The position numbers and the translations under genes were made by a program. A DNA stretch of 11,342 bases from Thiomonas sp. Its GTDB lineage: Bacteria > Pseudomonadota > Gammaproteobacteria > Burkholderiales > Burkholderiaceae_C. Below the pieces are notes generated by a model. That model saw only the letters and a list, made by a program, of their open reading frames with translations. It made no database searches and was not told the DNA's origin. This document shows, piece by piece, positions 1 through 6,129 of this stretch. Location of the stretch: the NCBI GenBank assembly GCA_027451915.1, contig DAIDHU010000464.1, forward strand, positions 1 to 11,342. The letters are read 5' to 3'. Every line of letters begins with the position of its first letter. The stretch's first letter is position 1.

Positions 1-19
1 GCGAAAATCGCCCCAGAGT

Positions 20-36
20 GTGCGCTATTCGCGCAC
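20..36. promoter_or_regulatory. Inverted repeat upstream of the iclR-type gene, possible autoregulatory operator
   Basis: GTGCGC (20-25), a 5-nt spacer TATTC, then GCGCAC (31-36) make a perfect 6-bp inverted repeat ending 20 bases before the preferred GTG start at 57. IclR-family regulators commonly bind palindromes next to their own start, so an operator is plausible. It could also be a small mRNA hairpin, and GC-rich DNA makes such arms easy to find by chance. A related arrangement lies at 997-1013. Confidence 0.3.
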
Positions 37-56
37 TTTGGCACCGGGAGAGCGGC

Positions 57-827
57 GTGGTGGAAGAAGAGAATTCGAAGCGCGACGGCGTGGCGGGGAT
101 CGAGAAGGGTCTGCGCGTGATCGAGGCCTTCGCCGATTCGCATCCGCGCCTGAGCGCTTCGACGGCTGCCAAGCGCACCGGCCTGAGCCGCACGGCGGCG
201 CGCCGCTACCTGCCGACCCTGCGTCGCATGGGATTCCTGGAAAGCGACGGCACCATGTTCTGGCTCACGCCTCGGGTGTTGCGCCTGGGATGGTCCTATT
301 TCGATTCGGCACGGCTGCCGCGCACGGTGCAGCCCTTCCTGCAGCAGATCAGCCGCGAGCTCGGCGGAGTCACGGCCTCCTTCGGGGTGCTCGATGACGG
401 CGACCTGGTGTTCATCGCGCGCAATGTCTCCAGCACCTTCCAGACCCTGAGCTTCATGCTGGGCGCCCGCGTGCCGGCGAACCTGGCGGCGGCTGGAATC
501 GCGCTGCTTTCCTGCCAGGGTCCGGCCGAGGTCGATGCCTGGCTCGCGCGCCAGAAGTTCATCGCCTACACCTCGATGACCCTCACGCGTCCCGACGAGG
601 TGCGCGCGGTCATCGACCGCGCGCGCCAGGACGGATTCGTGATCCTGGAGCAGCAGATGGAGCGGGACCGGCGCGGCATCGCGGTGCCCGTGCAGTCGCG
701 CACCGGCGCCGTGGTCGGCGCCATCAGCGTGAGCCTGCCCATCAGCGGTGAGAGCTCCAAGTCCGCGCTGGCGCGGGTGCTGCCGCTGCTGCGCCAGGCC
801 GAGCATTCGCTGCTGTCGCTGCTCTGA
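57..827 (+). CDS. IclR-family transcriptional regulator, PcaR/PobR/PcaU-like
   Basis: Predicted 256-aa DNA-binding regulator, the normal IclR length. The N-terminal winged helix-turn-helix covers about residues 12-72: GIEKGLRVIEAF, then helices with a recognition helix near TGLSRTAARRYLPTL (41-55) and a wing ending in FWLTPRVLRLG. The C-terminal ligand-binding domain spans about 80-256. The wording of the N-terminal half resembles the PcaR/PobR/PcaU branch, which senses aromatic or hydroaromatic acids and controls protocatechuate, 4-hydroxybenzoate and quinate genes. I chose GTG 57 because GGGAG (46-50) lies 6 bases upstream and the protein then begins just before the conserved helix; GTG 18 and GTG 60 are alternatives. 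The gene points the same way as the catabolic genes, so it probably controls the promoter region at 828-1122. The effector is unknown; activator or repressor cannot be decided. Confidence 0.9.
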   Translation: MVEEENSKRDGVAGIEKGLRVIEAFADSHPRLSASTAAKRTGLSRTAARRYLPTLRRMGFLESDGTMFWLTPRVLRLGWSYFDSARLPRTVQPFLQQISRELGGVTASFGVLDDGDLVFIARNVSSTFQTLSFMLGARVPANLAAAGIALLSCQGPAEVDAWLARQKFIAYTSMTLTRPDEVRAVIDRARQDGFVILEQQMERDRRGIAVPVQSRTGAVVGAISVSLPISGESSKSALARVLPLLRQAEHSLLSLL

Positions 828-833
828 AGCGCT

Positions 834-859
834 CGCCCGCGCACTGCGCGGCGCGGGCG
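834..859 (+). terminator. GC-rich hairpin after the IclR-type gene, possible terminator
   Basis: CGCCCGCGC (834-842) and GCGCGGGCG (851-859) form a perfect 9-bp stem with an 8-nt loop, starting 6 bases after the stop codon. No run of T follows, so it is not a canonical intrinsic terminator. It may separate the regulator transcript from the downstream operon or stabilise its 3' end. Confidence 0.35.
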
Positions 860-890
860 GCCTCGCGCGCGATCCGCGCGAAGCGCCGCG

Positions 891-934
891 GGTGATTCCG
901 ATCGCGAGGGGGTGATTCCAGGTGTGATCACTCC
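891..934. promoter_or_regulatory. GTGAT repeat cluster, candidate operator of the IclR-type regulator
   Basis: GGTGATTCC occurs twice as an exact direct repeat (891-899 and 911-919), 20 bases apart. It is followed by GGTGTGATCACTCC (921-934), which contains the perfect palindrome GTGATCAC (924-931) and pairs at 6 of 7 positions per arm. This gives three GTGAT half-sites on the + strand and one on the - strand. The family members PcaU and PobR are known to bind operators built from a palindrome plus an extra direct half-site, and this arrangement resembles that. Assignment to the adjacent regulator is inference. Confidence 0.4.
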
Positions 935-1024
935 CGCCGCGATGCCGGGCCCGCGTCGCGGCGCATGGCGGCAAAGTGCGCGCTCCTTGACGCCATGTGC
1001 GCGCATTGCGCGCAGTAACCCCTT

Positions 1025-1042
1025 GGGCCAGATTGTTGGCCC
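1025..1042. promoter_or_regulatory. GGGCCA-N6-TGGCCC dyad overlapping a possible -35 element
   Basis: GGGCCA (1025-1030) and TGGCCC (1037-1042) are a perfect inverted repeat around a 6-nt spacer, a size typical of a dimeric regulator site. It overlaps the candidate -35 hexamer at 1033-1038, where a bound protein could block or recruit RNA polymerase. A purely structural role in RNA is also possible. Confidence 0.35.
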
Positions 1043-1061
1043 GTTGCGGCATTTCTAGCAT
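1033..1061 (+). promoter_or_regulatory. Candidate sigma70-type promoter for the catabolic operon
   Basis: TTGTTG (1033-1038) and TAGCAT (1056-1061) are separated by 17 bases, the ideal spacing, and match the consensus hexamers at 3/6 and 4/6 positions. This is a weak promoter, as expected for one that needs an activator. Transcription would begin near 1068, about 55 bases before the preferred start of the first operon gene. The position within the only long gap of the window supports it. The call rests on visual matching only. Confidence 0.3.
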
Positions 1062-1122
1062 CAGCAACTCGTGAACGGACCGGCGTTTCGCAATGCCGGG
1101 ATTGCTTGCCGACGAGTTGCCG

Positions 1123-1956
1123 ATGACCATTCGCTATTCCCTCGCCCACCTGACCGTCCTCGGATGTCCCACGCCGGAGATGGTGTATGTAGCCGCCCGG
1201 GCAGGCTACGACTACGTGAGCCCGCGGCTCATCTACATGGGCCTTCCCAGCGAGCCGAACTACTCGCTCGCTGACAACCCCGAGATGATGCGCCAGACCC
1301 GGCGCGCGCTGGCCGAGACCGGCATGAAGGTGCACGACATCGAGCTCGCGCGCGTGCACGACGACATGCACCCGACCAAGTACCTGCCGGCCATGGAGGT
1401 GGCCGCGGAGCTGGGCGCGAAGGCCGTGCTGTCGAGCATCTGGACCGCCGACATCGGCTACGCCACGGAAAAATTCGCGCGCATCTGCGAACTCGCGGCG
1501 CCCTTCGGCCTCAGCGTGGACCTCGAGTACGTGCCCATTTCCAGCGTGAACACCCTGCAGGCCGCCACGGGTGTGCTGCGCGCGGTGCGCCAGCCCAATG
1601 CCGGGCTGATGGTGGACATGCACCACTTCCACCGCGCGCACGACAAGCCGCAGGACCTGGACGAGCTGCCGCGCGAGTGGTTCCATTTCGCCCACCTCTG
1701 CGATGCCTGCGCGGAGATTCCCGCCGATCGCGCCGAGATGACCCGCATCCTGCGCGAGGAGCGCCTGTACGTGGGCGAGGGCGGAATCGACGTGGCCTCC
1801 ATCCTGCGGCACCTGCCGGTGTCCGTGTATTCGATCGAGTTGCCTCACCTCAAGCGCGCGCGCGAGTTCGGCTATGCCGAACATGCCTTCCGCTGCCTGG
1901 AGTCGGCGAAGAACTACGTGGAGCGCCACGCGCAGGAGATCGGATGCTTCGCCTGA
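1123..1956 (+). CDS. TIM-barrel sugar phosphate isomerase/epimerase-like protein (AP_endonuc_2 fold)
   Basis: A 277-aa protein of the xylose isomerase-like TIM-barrel superfamily, which includes inosose dehydratase (IolE), hydroxypyruvate isomerase and bacterial 3-dehydroshikimate dehydratase. The usual metal-ligand set is visible: Glu135 (VDLEYVP), Asp165 (LMVDMHH), His191 (HFAHLCD) and Glu239 (YSIELPH). GEGGID at 218-223 is the familiar late-barrel motif. ATG 1123 puts the first beta strand (YSLAHL) at residue 5, as usual in the family; ATG 1093 would add ten residues. Neither start has a clear Shine-Dalgarno. It is the first gene after the putative promoter, 58 bases ahead of the permease. 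With aroD in the same run, a role as a 3-dehydroshikimate dehydratase or a related dehydratase/isomerase of a cyclic polyol acid is attractive, but the exact reaction cannot be read from sequence. Confidence 0.85.
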   Translation: MTIRYSLAHLTVLGCPTPEMVYVAARAGYDYVSPRLIYMGLPSEPNYSLADNPEMMRQTRRALAETGMKVHDIELARVHDDMHPTKYLPAMEVAAELGAKAVLSSIWTADIGYATEKFARICELAAPFGLSVDLEYVPISSVNTLQAATGVLRAVRQPNAGLMVDMHHFHRAHDKPQDLDELPREWFHFAHLCDACAEIPADRAEMTRILREERLYVGEGGIDVASILRHLPVSVYSIELPHLKRAREFGYAEHAFRCLESAKNYVERHAQEIGCFA

Positions 1957-2014
1957 GCGCGCCGAGCTTGCCGCGCCCGCGCGATCGCCGGGCCTTGCGC
2001 ACGGGGGATGGGCG

Positions 2015-2911
2015 ATGAGCGATGCCGCCCATCGTCACCGGAACCGGCGCGGCACGCTGCTGGCCGTCGCCGCGACCCTGATGTTCGCCTGCGCCGACAC
2101 GCTGTCCAAGTTTCTCGCCAGCCGCTACCCGGTGAACCAGGTCGCCTTCGCGCGCTACAGCGTGCCCGTGCTCGCGCTGGCCCTCGTGTACGGTCCGCGG
2201 CGCGGCCGCGCCCTGCTGGCCACCCGCCAGCCCTTGCTGCAGGTCCTGCGCGGCCTGCTGCTCACGGGGGCCACGCTGAGCATCGTGCTGGCGATGCGCC
2301 TCATGCCCATCGCCGAGGCCCAGGCCATCAGTTTCGTGCATCCCCTGCTGCTCACGCTGATCGCCGTGCTGTTCCTGCAGGAGCGGGTGCATGCCCGCGC
2401 ATGGGTCGCGGTGGCCATCGGCTTCGCGGGCGTCATGCTCATCGTGCGTCCTGGCGGCGGCTACGCGACACCGGCGGCCTTGCTGCCCCTGGCCATGGCG
2501 CTGTGCTACGCCTCCTACCAGGCGCTGACGCGCCACGTGACGGCCAGCGACTCGCCTGTCAATTCCCTGTTCCTGGTGATGCTGGTCGGCGCAGCGGCCA
2601 CCGCGGCCTCGCTGCCCTTCGCGTACGGGCGCACGGACCTGCGCGGAGCCTCGCTGCTGGTCTGCGCCGGGCTGCTTTCGGGAAGCGGGCATTTCTGCAT
2701 GATCCACGCCCTCGAGTCCTCCCCGGCCTCGCGCATCGCGCCGCTGGCCTACGTGCAGGTGGCCTGGATCATCGTGCTGGGCGCGTGGGTCTTCGGCAAC
2801 GTGCCGAAGGGCTGGACCCTGCTGGGCATCGGCCTGGTGGTGGCGGGCGGACTGGTGGCCACGCTGGGACGCAAGGCGCCCGGCGTGCCGGTGCCGGCCG
2901 GCCTGGCGTGA
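2015..2911 (+). CDS. EamA/DMT-superfamily inner-membrane transporter
   Basis: A 298-aa hydrophobic protein with about ten predicted membrane segments, arranged as two EamA repeats (roughly residues 12-145 and 155-285). The typical end of repeat 1 is clear: AEAQAISFVHPLLL, then the acidic break LQERV (121-125) and IGFAGVMLIVRPGG. The second repeat shows APLAYVQVAW and the closing GWTLLGIGLVVAGG. A short basic N-terminus (HRHRNRR) fits a cytoplasmic start. GGGGGA (2003-2008) lies 6-7 bases before ATG 2015 and decides the start; an ATG at 2008 is out of frame. DMT carriers move amino acids, organic acids and other small metabolites, often outward. In this operon it may import the growth substrate or export an intermediate; the direction cannot be inferred. 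The CoA-transferase gene starts 35 bases downstream. Confidence 0.88.
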   Translation: MSDAAHRHRNRRGTLLAVAATLMFACADTLSKFLASRYPVNQVAFARYSVPVLALALVYGPRRGRALLATRQPLLQVLRGLLLTGATLSIVLAMRLMPIAEAQAISFVHPLLLTLIAVLFLQERVHARAWVAVAIGFAGVMLIVRPGGGYATPAALLPLAMALCYASYQALTRHVTASDSPVNSLFLVMLVGAAATAASLPFAYGRTDLRGASLLVCAGLLSGSGHFCMIHALESSPASRIAPLAYVQVAWIIVLGAWVFGNVPKGWTLLGIGLVVAGGLVATLGRKAPGVPVPAGLA

Positions 2912-2946
2912 AGCCGCGGTCCCGGCGAGTGCAGTGCGGAGACGAC

Positions 2947-4221
2947 ATGGTGGAACACCTTCAAGACCCCAGCGCCGAGCGGGCCGGGCCTGCTGCGGCA
3001 AGCGGGCAGGGCGCGAACAGGGCGCGGTGCCTGGCCGGCGTGCGCGTGCTCGACCTGACCAATGTGCTCGCCGGCCCCTTCTGCGCCTACCAGCTCGCGC
3101 TGCTCGGGGCCGAGGTGATCAAGGTGGAAGAGCCGCGGCGCGGGGACCTCGCGCGCCAGCTGGGCGCGGACCCGCAGCTCAATGCCGAGTTCATGGGGGC
3201 GTCCTTCGTGGCCCAGAACGCCGGCAAGCAATCCCTGGCGCTGGATCTCAAGAGCGAGGCGGGCAGGCAGGCGATGCTGCGCCTGGCCGACACCGCCGAC
3301 GTGCTGATCGAGAACTTCCGTCCCGGCGTGATGCAGCGCCTGGGTCTGGGCCAGGAGCTGCTGCGTGCCCGGAATCCGCGCCTGATCGTGTGCGCCATCT
3401 CGGGCTTCGGGCAGGACGGCCCGCTGAGCAAGGCCCCCGCCTACGACCAGATCGTGCAGGGCCTGTCGGGCGTCATGAGCATCACCGGCGATGAACACAG
3501 CGCCCCGCTGCGCGTGGGCTATCCGGTATGCGACACCCTGGGCGGGCTGACCGCGGCCTTCGCCATCAGCAGCGCCCTGGCGGGGCGCGCGAGCAGCGGG
3601 CGCGGCGAGTTCATCGACGTGTCCATGCTCGACGCCACCCTGGTGACCATGGGCTGGGTGGTGTCCAACTTTCTCATCGCCGGGCGCGAGCCGCAGGCCA
3701 TGGGCAACGAGAACTTCACTGCGGCGCCCTCCGGGACCTTCACCACCGGCGAGGGGCTGCTCAACATCGCCGCCAACCGGCAGGAGCAGTTCGTGGCGCT
3801 TACGCGCCTGATCGGCCGCCCCGAACTGGCGCAGGACCCGCGCTTCGCCGAGCGCGAGGCCCGCAAGCGCCATCGCGCCGAGCTCAAGCGGCTGATCGAG
3901 CAGGCGCTGGCATCGAAGCCGGCACGGGAATGGGAAGCCCTGCTGGCCGAGCAGGGCGTGCCGGCGGGCCGGGTGTTGAGCGTGCCCGAGGCGCTGGACC
4001 ATCCCCAGGTGCGCCAGCGCGAGCTGCTCGCCCACTTCGAAGGCGCCGCGGGCATCGACCGCGGCTTCGACGTGGTGCGAGCCGGTTTTCGCATGGACAG
4101 CGGCAGGCCCGATGTGGCGACGCCGCCGCCACGCCTGGGCGAGCACAGCGAGCGGATCCTCGCCTCGCTGGGCTATTCGACGCAGGAGATCGCTGCCATG
4201 CGCGCGCAGGCGGTGATCTGA
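2947..4221 (+). CDS. CaiB/BaiF-type (type III) CoA-transferase
   Basis: A 424-aa cytoplasmic enzyme expected to move CoA from a donor acyl-CoA to a carboxylic acid. Family landmarks run in order: GVRVLDLTNVLAGPF (31-45), LGAEVIKVEEPRRGD (53-67), DVLIENFRPGVMQRLGLG (118-135), AISGFGQDGPL (150-160), YDQIVQGLSGVMSITG (166-181) and RVGYPVCDTLGGLTAA (189-204). Asp196 aligns with the catalytic aspartate that forms the acyl anhydride (Asp169 in formyl-CoA transferase). Length is normal, with about 30 extra polar N-terminal residues before the fold begins. GGAGA (2938-2942) lies just upstream of ATG 2947. Sequence does not fix the acid used; formyl-, succinyl-, carnitine- and aromatic-CoA transferases look alike at this level. 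Its position directly before a ThDP-dependent enzyme recalls the formyl-CoA transferase/oxalyl-CoA decarboxylase pair. Confidence 0.92.
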   Translation: MVEHLQDPSAERAGPAAASGQGANRARCLAGVRVLDLTNVLAGPFCAYQLALLGAEVIKVEEPRRGDLARQLGADPQLNAEFMGASFVAQNAGKQSLALDLKSEAGRQAMLRLADTADVLIENFRPGVMQRLGLGQELLRARNPRLIVCAISGFGQDGPLSKAPAYDQIVQGLSGVMSITGDEHSAPLRVGYPVCDTLGGLTAAFAISSALAGRASSGRGEFIDVSMLDATLVTMGWVVSNFLIAGREPQAMGNENFTAAPSGTFTTGEGLLNIAANRQEQFVALTRLIGRPELAQDPRFAEREARKRHRAELKRLIEQALASKPAREWEALLAEQGVPAGRVLSVPEALDHPQVRQRELLAHFEGAAGIDRGFDVVRAGFRMDSGRPDVATPPPRLGEHSERILASLGYSTQEIAAMRAQAVI

Positions 4222-4238
4222 CATCCATGGACAAGCAG

Positions 4239-4259
4239 CGTCGCGGCCGCGCCGCGGCG
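4239..4259 (+). other. Strong intergenic hairpin between CoA-transferase and ThDP-enzyme genes
   Basis: Bases 4239-4247 and 4251-4259 can pair over nine positions, including one G-U pair, around a CGC loop; the core CGCGGC/GCCGCG is perfect. It sits 12 bases before the AGGAG of the next gene, and no T-run follows. It is more likely to affect mRNA stability or pausing than to terminate. GC-rich composition makes chance hairpins common. Confidence 0.3.
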
Positions 4260-4282
4260 ATTCCCAACCTCAGGAGACGACG

Positions 4283-6046
4283 ATGAAGCAATTGATTTCG
4301 CACCAGCTGGTGCGCTACCTGGAAGGGCGAGGCGTCAAGCACATCTTCGGTTTGTGCGGACATACCAACATCGCGGTGCTGACCGCGCTGGAGAACAGCT
4401 CGATCCGTTTCATCAACACCCGCCACGAGCAGATCGCCGCGCACGCGGCCGACGGCTATGCGCGCGCGCGCAACCAGACCGCCGTGGTGCTCAGTCACCT
4501 CGGGCCGGGGCTGACCAACGCGGCCACCGGCGTGGCCAACGCCGCGCTGGACTCGATTCCCCTGGTGGTCATCGCCGGCGACGTGCCCAGCTACTACCAC
4601 GGCAAGCACCCCCACCAGGAGGTGAACCTGCATGCCGACGCCGCGCAGTGGGAGATCTACCGCCCCTTCGTCAAGCGTGCCTGGCGCGTGGATCGGGCGG
4701 AGCTGTTTCCCGAGATCATCGACAAGGCCTTCCAGCTCGCCGAAAGCGGACGCCCCGGCCCGGTGCTGGTGTCGGTGCCCATGGACCTGTTCTCGGTGGA
4801 GATCGACGACTCGCTGTTCGCACGGGTCGGCCGCCACACGCGCAAGCTGGCCAGGCCGTCGATCGACGACCCGACGGCGCGGCGCATCGTCCAGGCCCTG
4901 ATCAGCGCGCGCAATCCGGTGATCTACGCCGGCGGTGGGGTGATCCTGGCCGACGCCGCGCAGGAGTTGCGCAAGCTGGTGGACCACCTGAGCCTGCCGG
5001 TGGCCCATTCGCTGATGGGCAAGGGCGTGCTGCCCGACGACCACGACCTGACCCTGGGCATGACAGGCTTCTGGGGCACGCAATTCGTCAATGATCGCTG
5101 CCGCACCGCCGACTGGGTGCTCGGCCTGGGCACGCGTTTTTGCGAGGCCGACTGCAGTTCCTGGGAAAGCCAGTACACCTTCGACATCCCCGGCTCCACG
5201 CGCCTGATCCACATCGACGTGGACCCCAGCGAAATCGGCCGCAACTACCCGGCCGAGATAGGCGTGGTGGCGGACCTGCGCCAGGCCCTGGAAGTGCTCA
5301 ACCGCGTGGCGCGCGAGATGCTGCCGGCCGGTCGCGGCGACGATGCGCTGCGCGCGGCCATCGCGCGGCATCGCCAGGAATTCCTCGCATCCAACCAGGG
5401 TTTCATCGAGGACGAGGGCTTCCCCATGATGCCCGAGCGCATTCTCTCGGTGGTGCGCGAGGTGCTGCCGCGCGACGCCATCATCACCACCGACGTGGGC
5501 TGGAACAAGAACGGCGTGGGGCAGCAGTTCCCGGTGTACACGCCGGGCTCCATCCTGACCCCCGGCGGCTACGCCACCATGGGATTCGGCGCGCCGGCCG
5601 CGCTGGGCGCCAAGCTGGCCTGCCCCGAGCGCGTGGTCGTGTCCCTGGTGGGCGACGGGGGCTTCGGGCAGAACCCCGCCATGCTGGCCACGGCCGTCGA
5701 GGAGAACATCCCGGTGGTCTGGGTGGTGATGAACAACTTCGCCTTCGGCACCATCGCCGGGCTGCAGAAGGCGCATTTCGGCACCACCCTGGGCACCGTG
5801 TTCGAGAAGGACGGCAAGCCCTACCAGGCCGATTTCGCGGCGGTCGCGCGAGCCTACGGGGCCGAGGGCGCCAAGGTGGAGTCGGCGGCCGAGTTCAAGC
5901 AGGTGATGCAGCGCGCCCTGGCCTCCGGGCGCCCCTTCGTGGTCGACGTGGCCATGCGCAACAACCCGGTGCCCACCTCGGGCCACTGGAACATCCTGGA
6001 CATCTATTCCCCGCAGGGCGGGGTGTCGCATGTCAGCACCGACTGA
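4283..6046 (+). CDS. Thiamine diphosphate-dependent enzyme, acetolactate synthase-like (substrate unknown)
   Basis: A 587-aa protein of the acetolactate synthase/pyruvate oxidase/2-hydroxyacyl-CoA lyase superfamily, with the usual three domains: pyrimidine-binding (about 1-175), central Rossmann-like (about 190-345) and ThDP-diphosphate-binding (about 385-565). The activating glutamate is Glu49 (RHEQIAAHAADGYARA). The metal/ThDP motif begins at GDGG (457-460) and ends with Asn484-Asn485. GTRFCEADCSSW in the central domain is unusual. A good AGGAG (4272-4276) lies 6 bases before ATG 4283. No acetolactate synthase small subunit is nearby, and the placement after a CoA-transferase argues for a catabolic C-C lyase or decarboxylase. 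It does not show the opening I would expect of sulfoacetaldehyde acetyltransferase (Xsc), and the Glu at position 49 differs from glyoxylate carboligase. CGHTN (25-29) faintly recalls IolD. Family is certain; substrate is not. Confidence 0.9.
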   Translation: MKQLISHQLVRYLEGRGVKHIFGLCGHTNIAVLTALENSSIRFINTRHEQIAAHAADGYARARNQTAVVLSHLGPGLTNAATGVANAALDSIPLVVIAGDVPSYYHGKHPHQEVNLHADAAQWEIYRPFVKRAWRVDRAELFPEIIDKAFQLAESGRPGPVLVSVPMDLFSVEIDDSLFARVGRHTRKLARPSIDDPTARRIVQALISARNPVIYAGGGVILADAAQELRKLVDHLSLPVAHSLMGKGVLPDDHDLTLGMTGFWGTQFVNDRCRTADWVLGLGTRFCEADCSSWESQYTFDIPGSTRLIHIDVDPSEIGRNYPAEIGVVADLRQALEVLNRVAREMLPAGRGDDALRAAIARHRQEFLASNQGFIEDEGFPMMPERILSVVREVLPRDAIITTDVGWNKNGVGQQFPVYTPGSILTPGGYATMGFGAPAALGAKLACPERVVVSLVGDGGFGQNPAMLATAVEENIPVVWVVMNNFAFGTIAGLQKAHFGTTLGTVFEKDGKPYQADFAAVARAYGAEGAKVESAAEFKQVMQRALASGRPFVVDVAMRNNPVPTSGHWNILDIYSPQGGVSHVSTD

Positions 6047-6129
6047 TGTTTTTCCCGCGTCGTCTTGACGCTTTCTCAGCCCGTCCGTTCTTGCGGACAA
6101 CAAGATCATTCACAACGAGGAGACCAACC

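Noticed and set aside
2008..2946. Upstream extension of the CoA-transferase frame back to 2008
   Set aside because: It overlaps the EamA gene in another frame and its translation is Arg/Pro/Ala-rich. The conserved fold and a good ribosome binding site begin at 2947.
6009..6023. CCCCGC-AGG-GCGGGG hairpin near the end of the ThDP-enzyme gene, followed later by TTTTT
   Set aside because: It lies inside the coding sequence and the T-run is more than 25 bases beyond the stem, too far for an intrinsic terminator.
4283..6046. Assignment of the ThDP enzyme as sulfoacetaldehyde acetyltransferase (xsc) or acetolactate synthase (ilvB)
   Set aside because: The N-terminal motifs do not match what I recall of Xsc, and no small regulatory subunit gene follows. 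The family-level name is as far as the sequence allows.
2749..6109. Long minus-strand open frames (491 and 741 codons) opposite the CoA-transferase and ThDP genes
   Set aside because: Their translations are rich in His, Arg, Gly and Ala without family motifs, and they mirror strongly conserved + strand genes. This is the usual artefact of GC-rich coding DNA.
6065..6129. TTGACG at 6065-6070 as the -35 of a separate porin promoter
   Set aside because: No acceptable -10 hexamer is present at 16-18 bases downstream.
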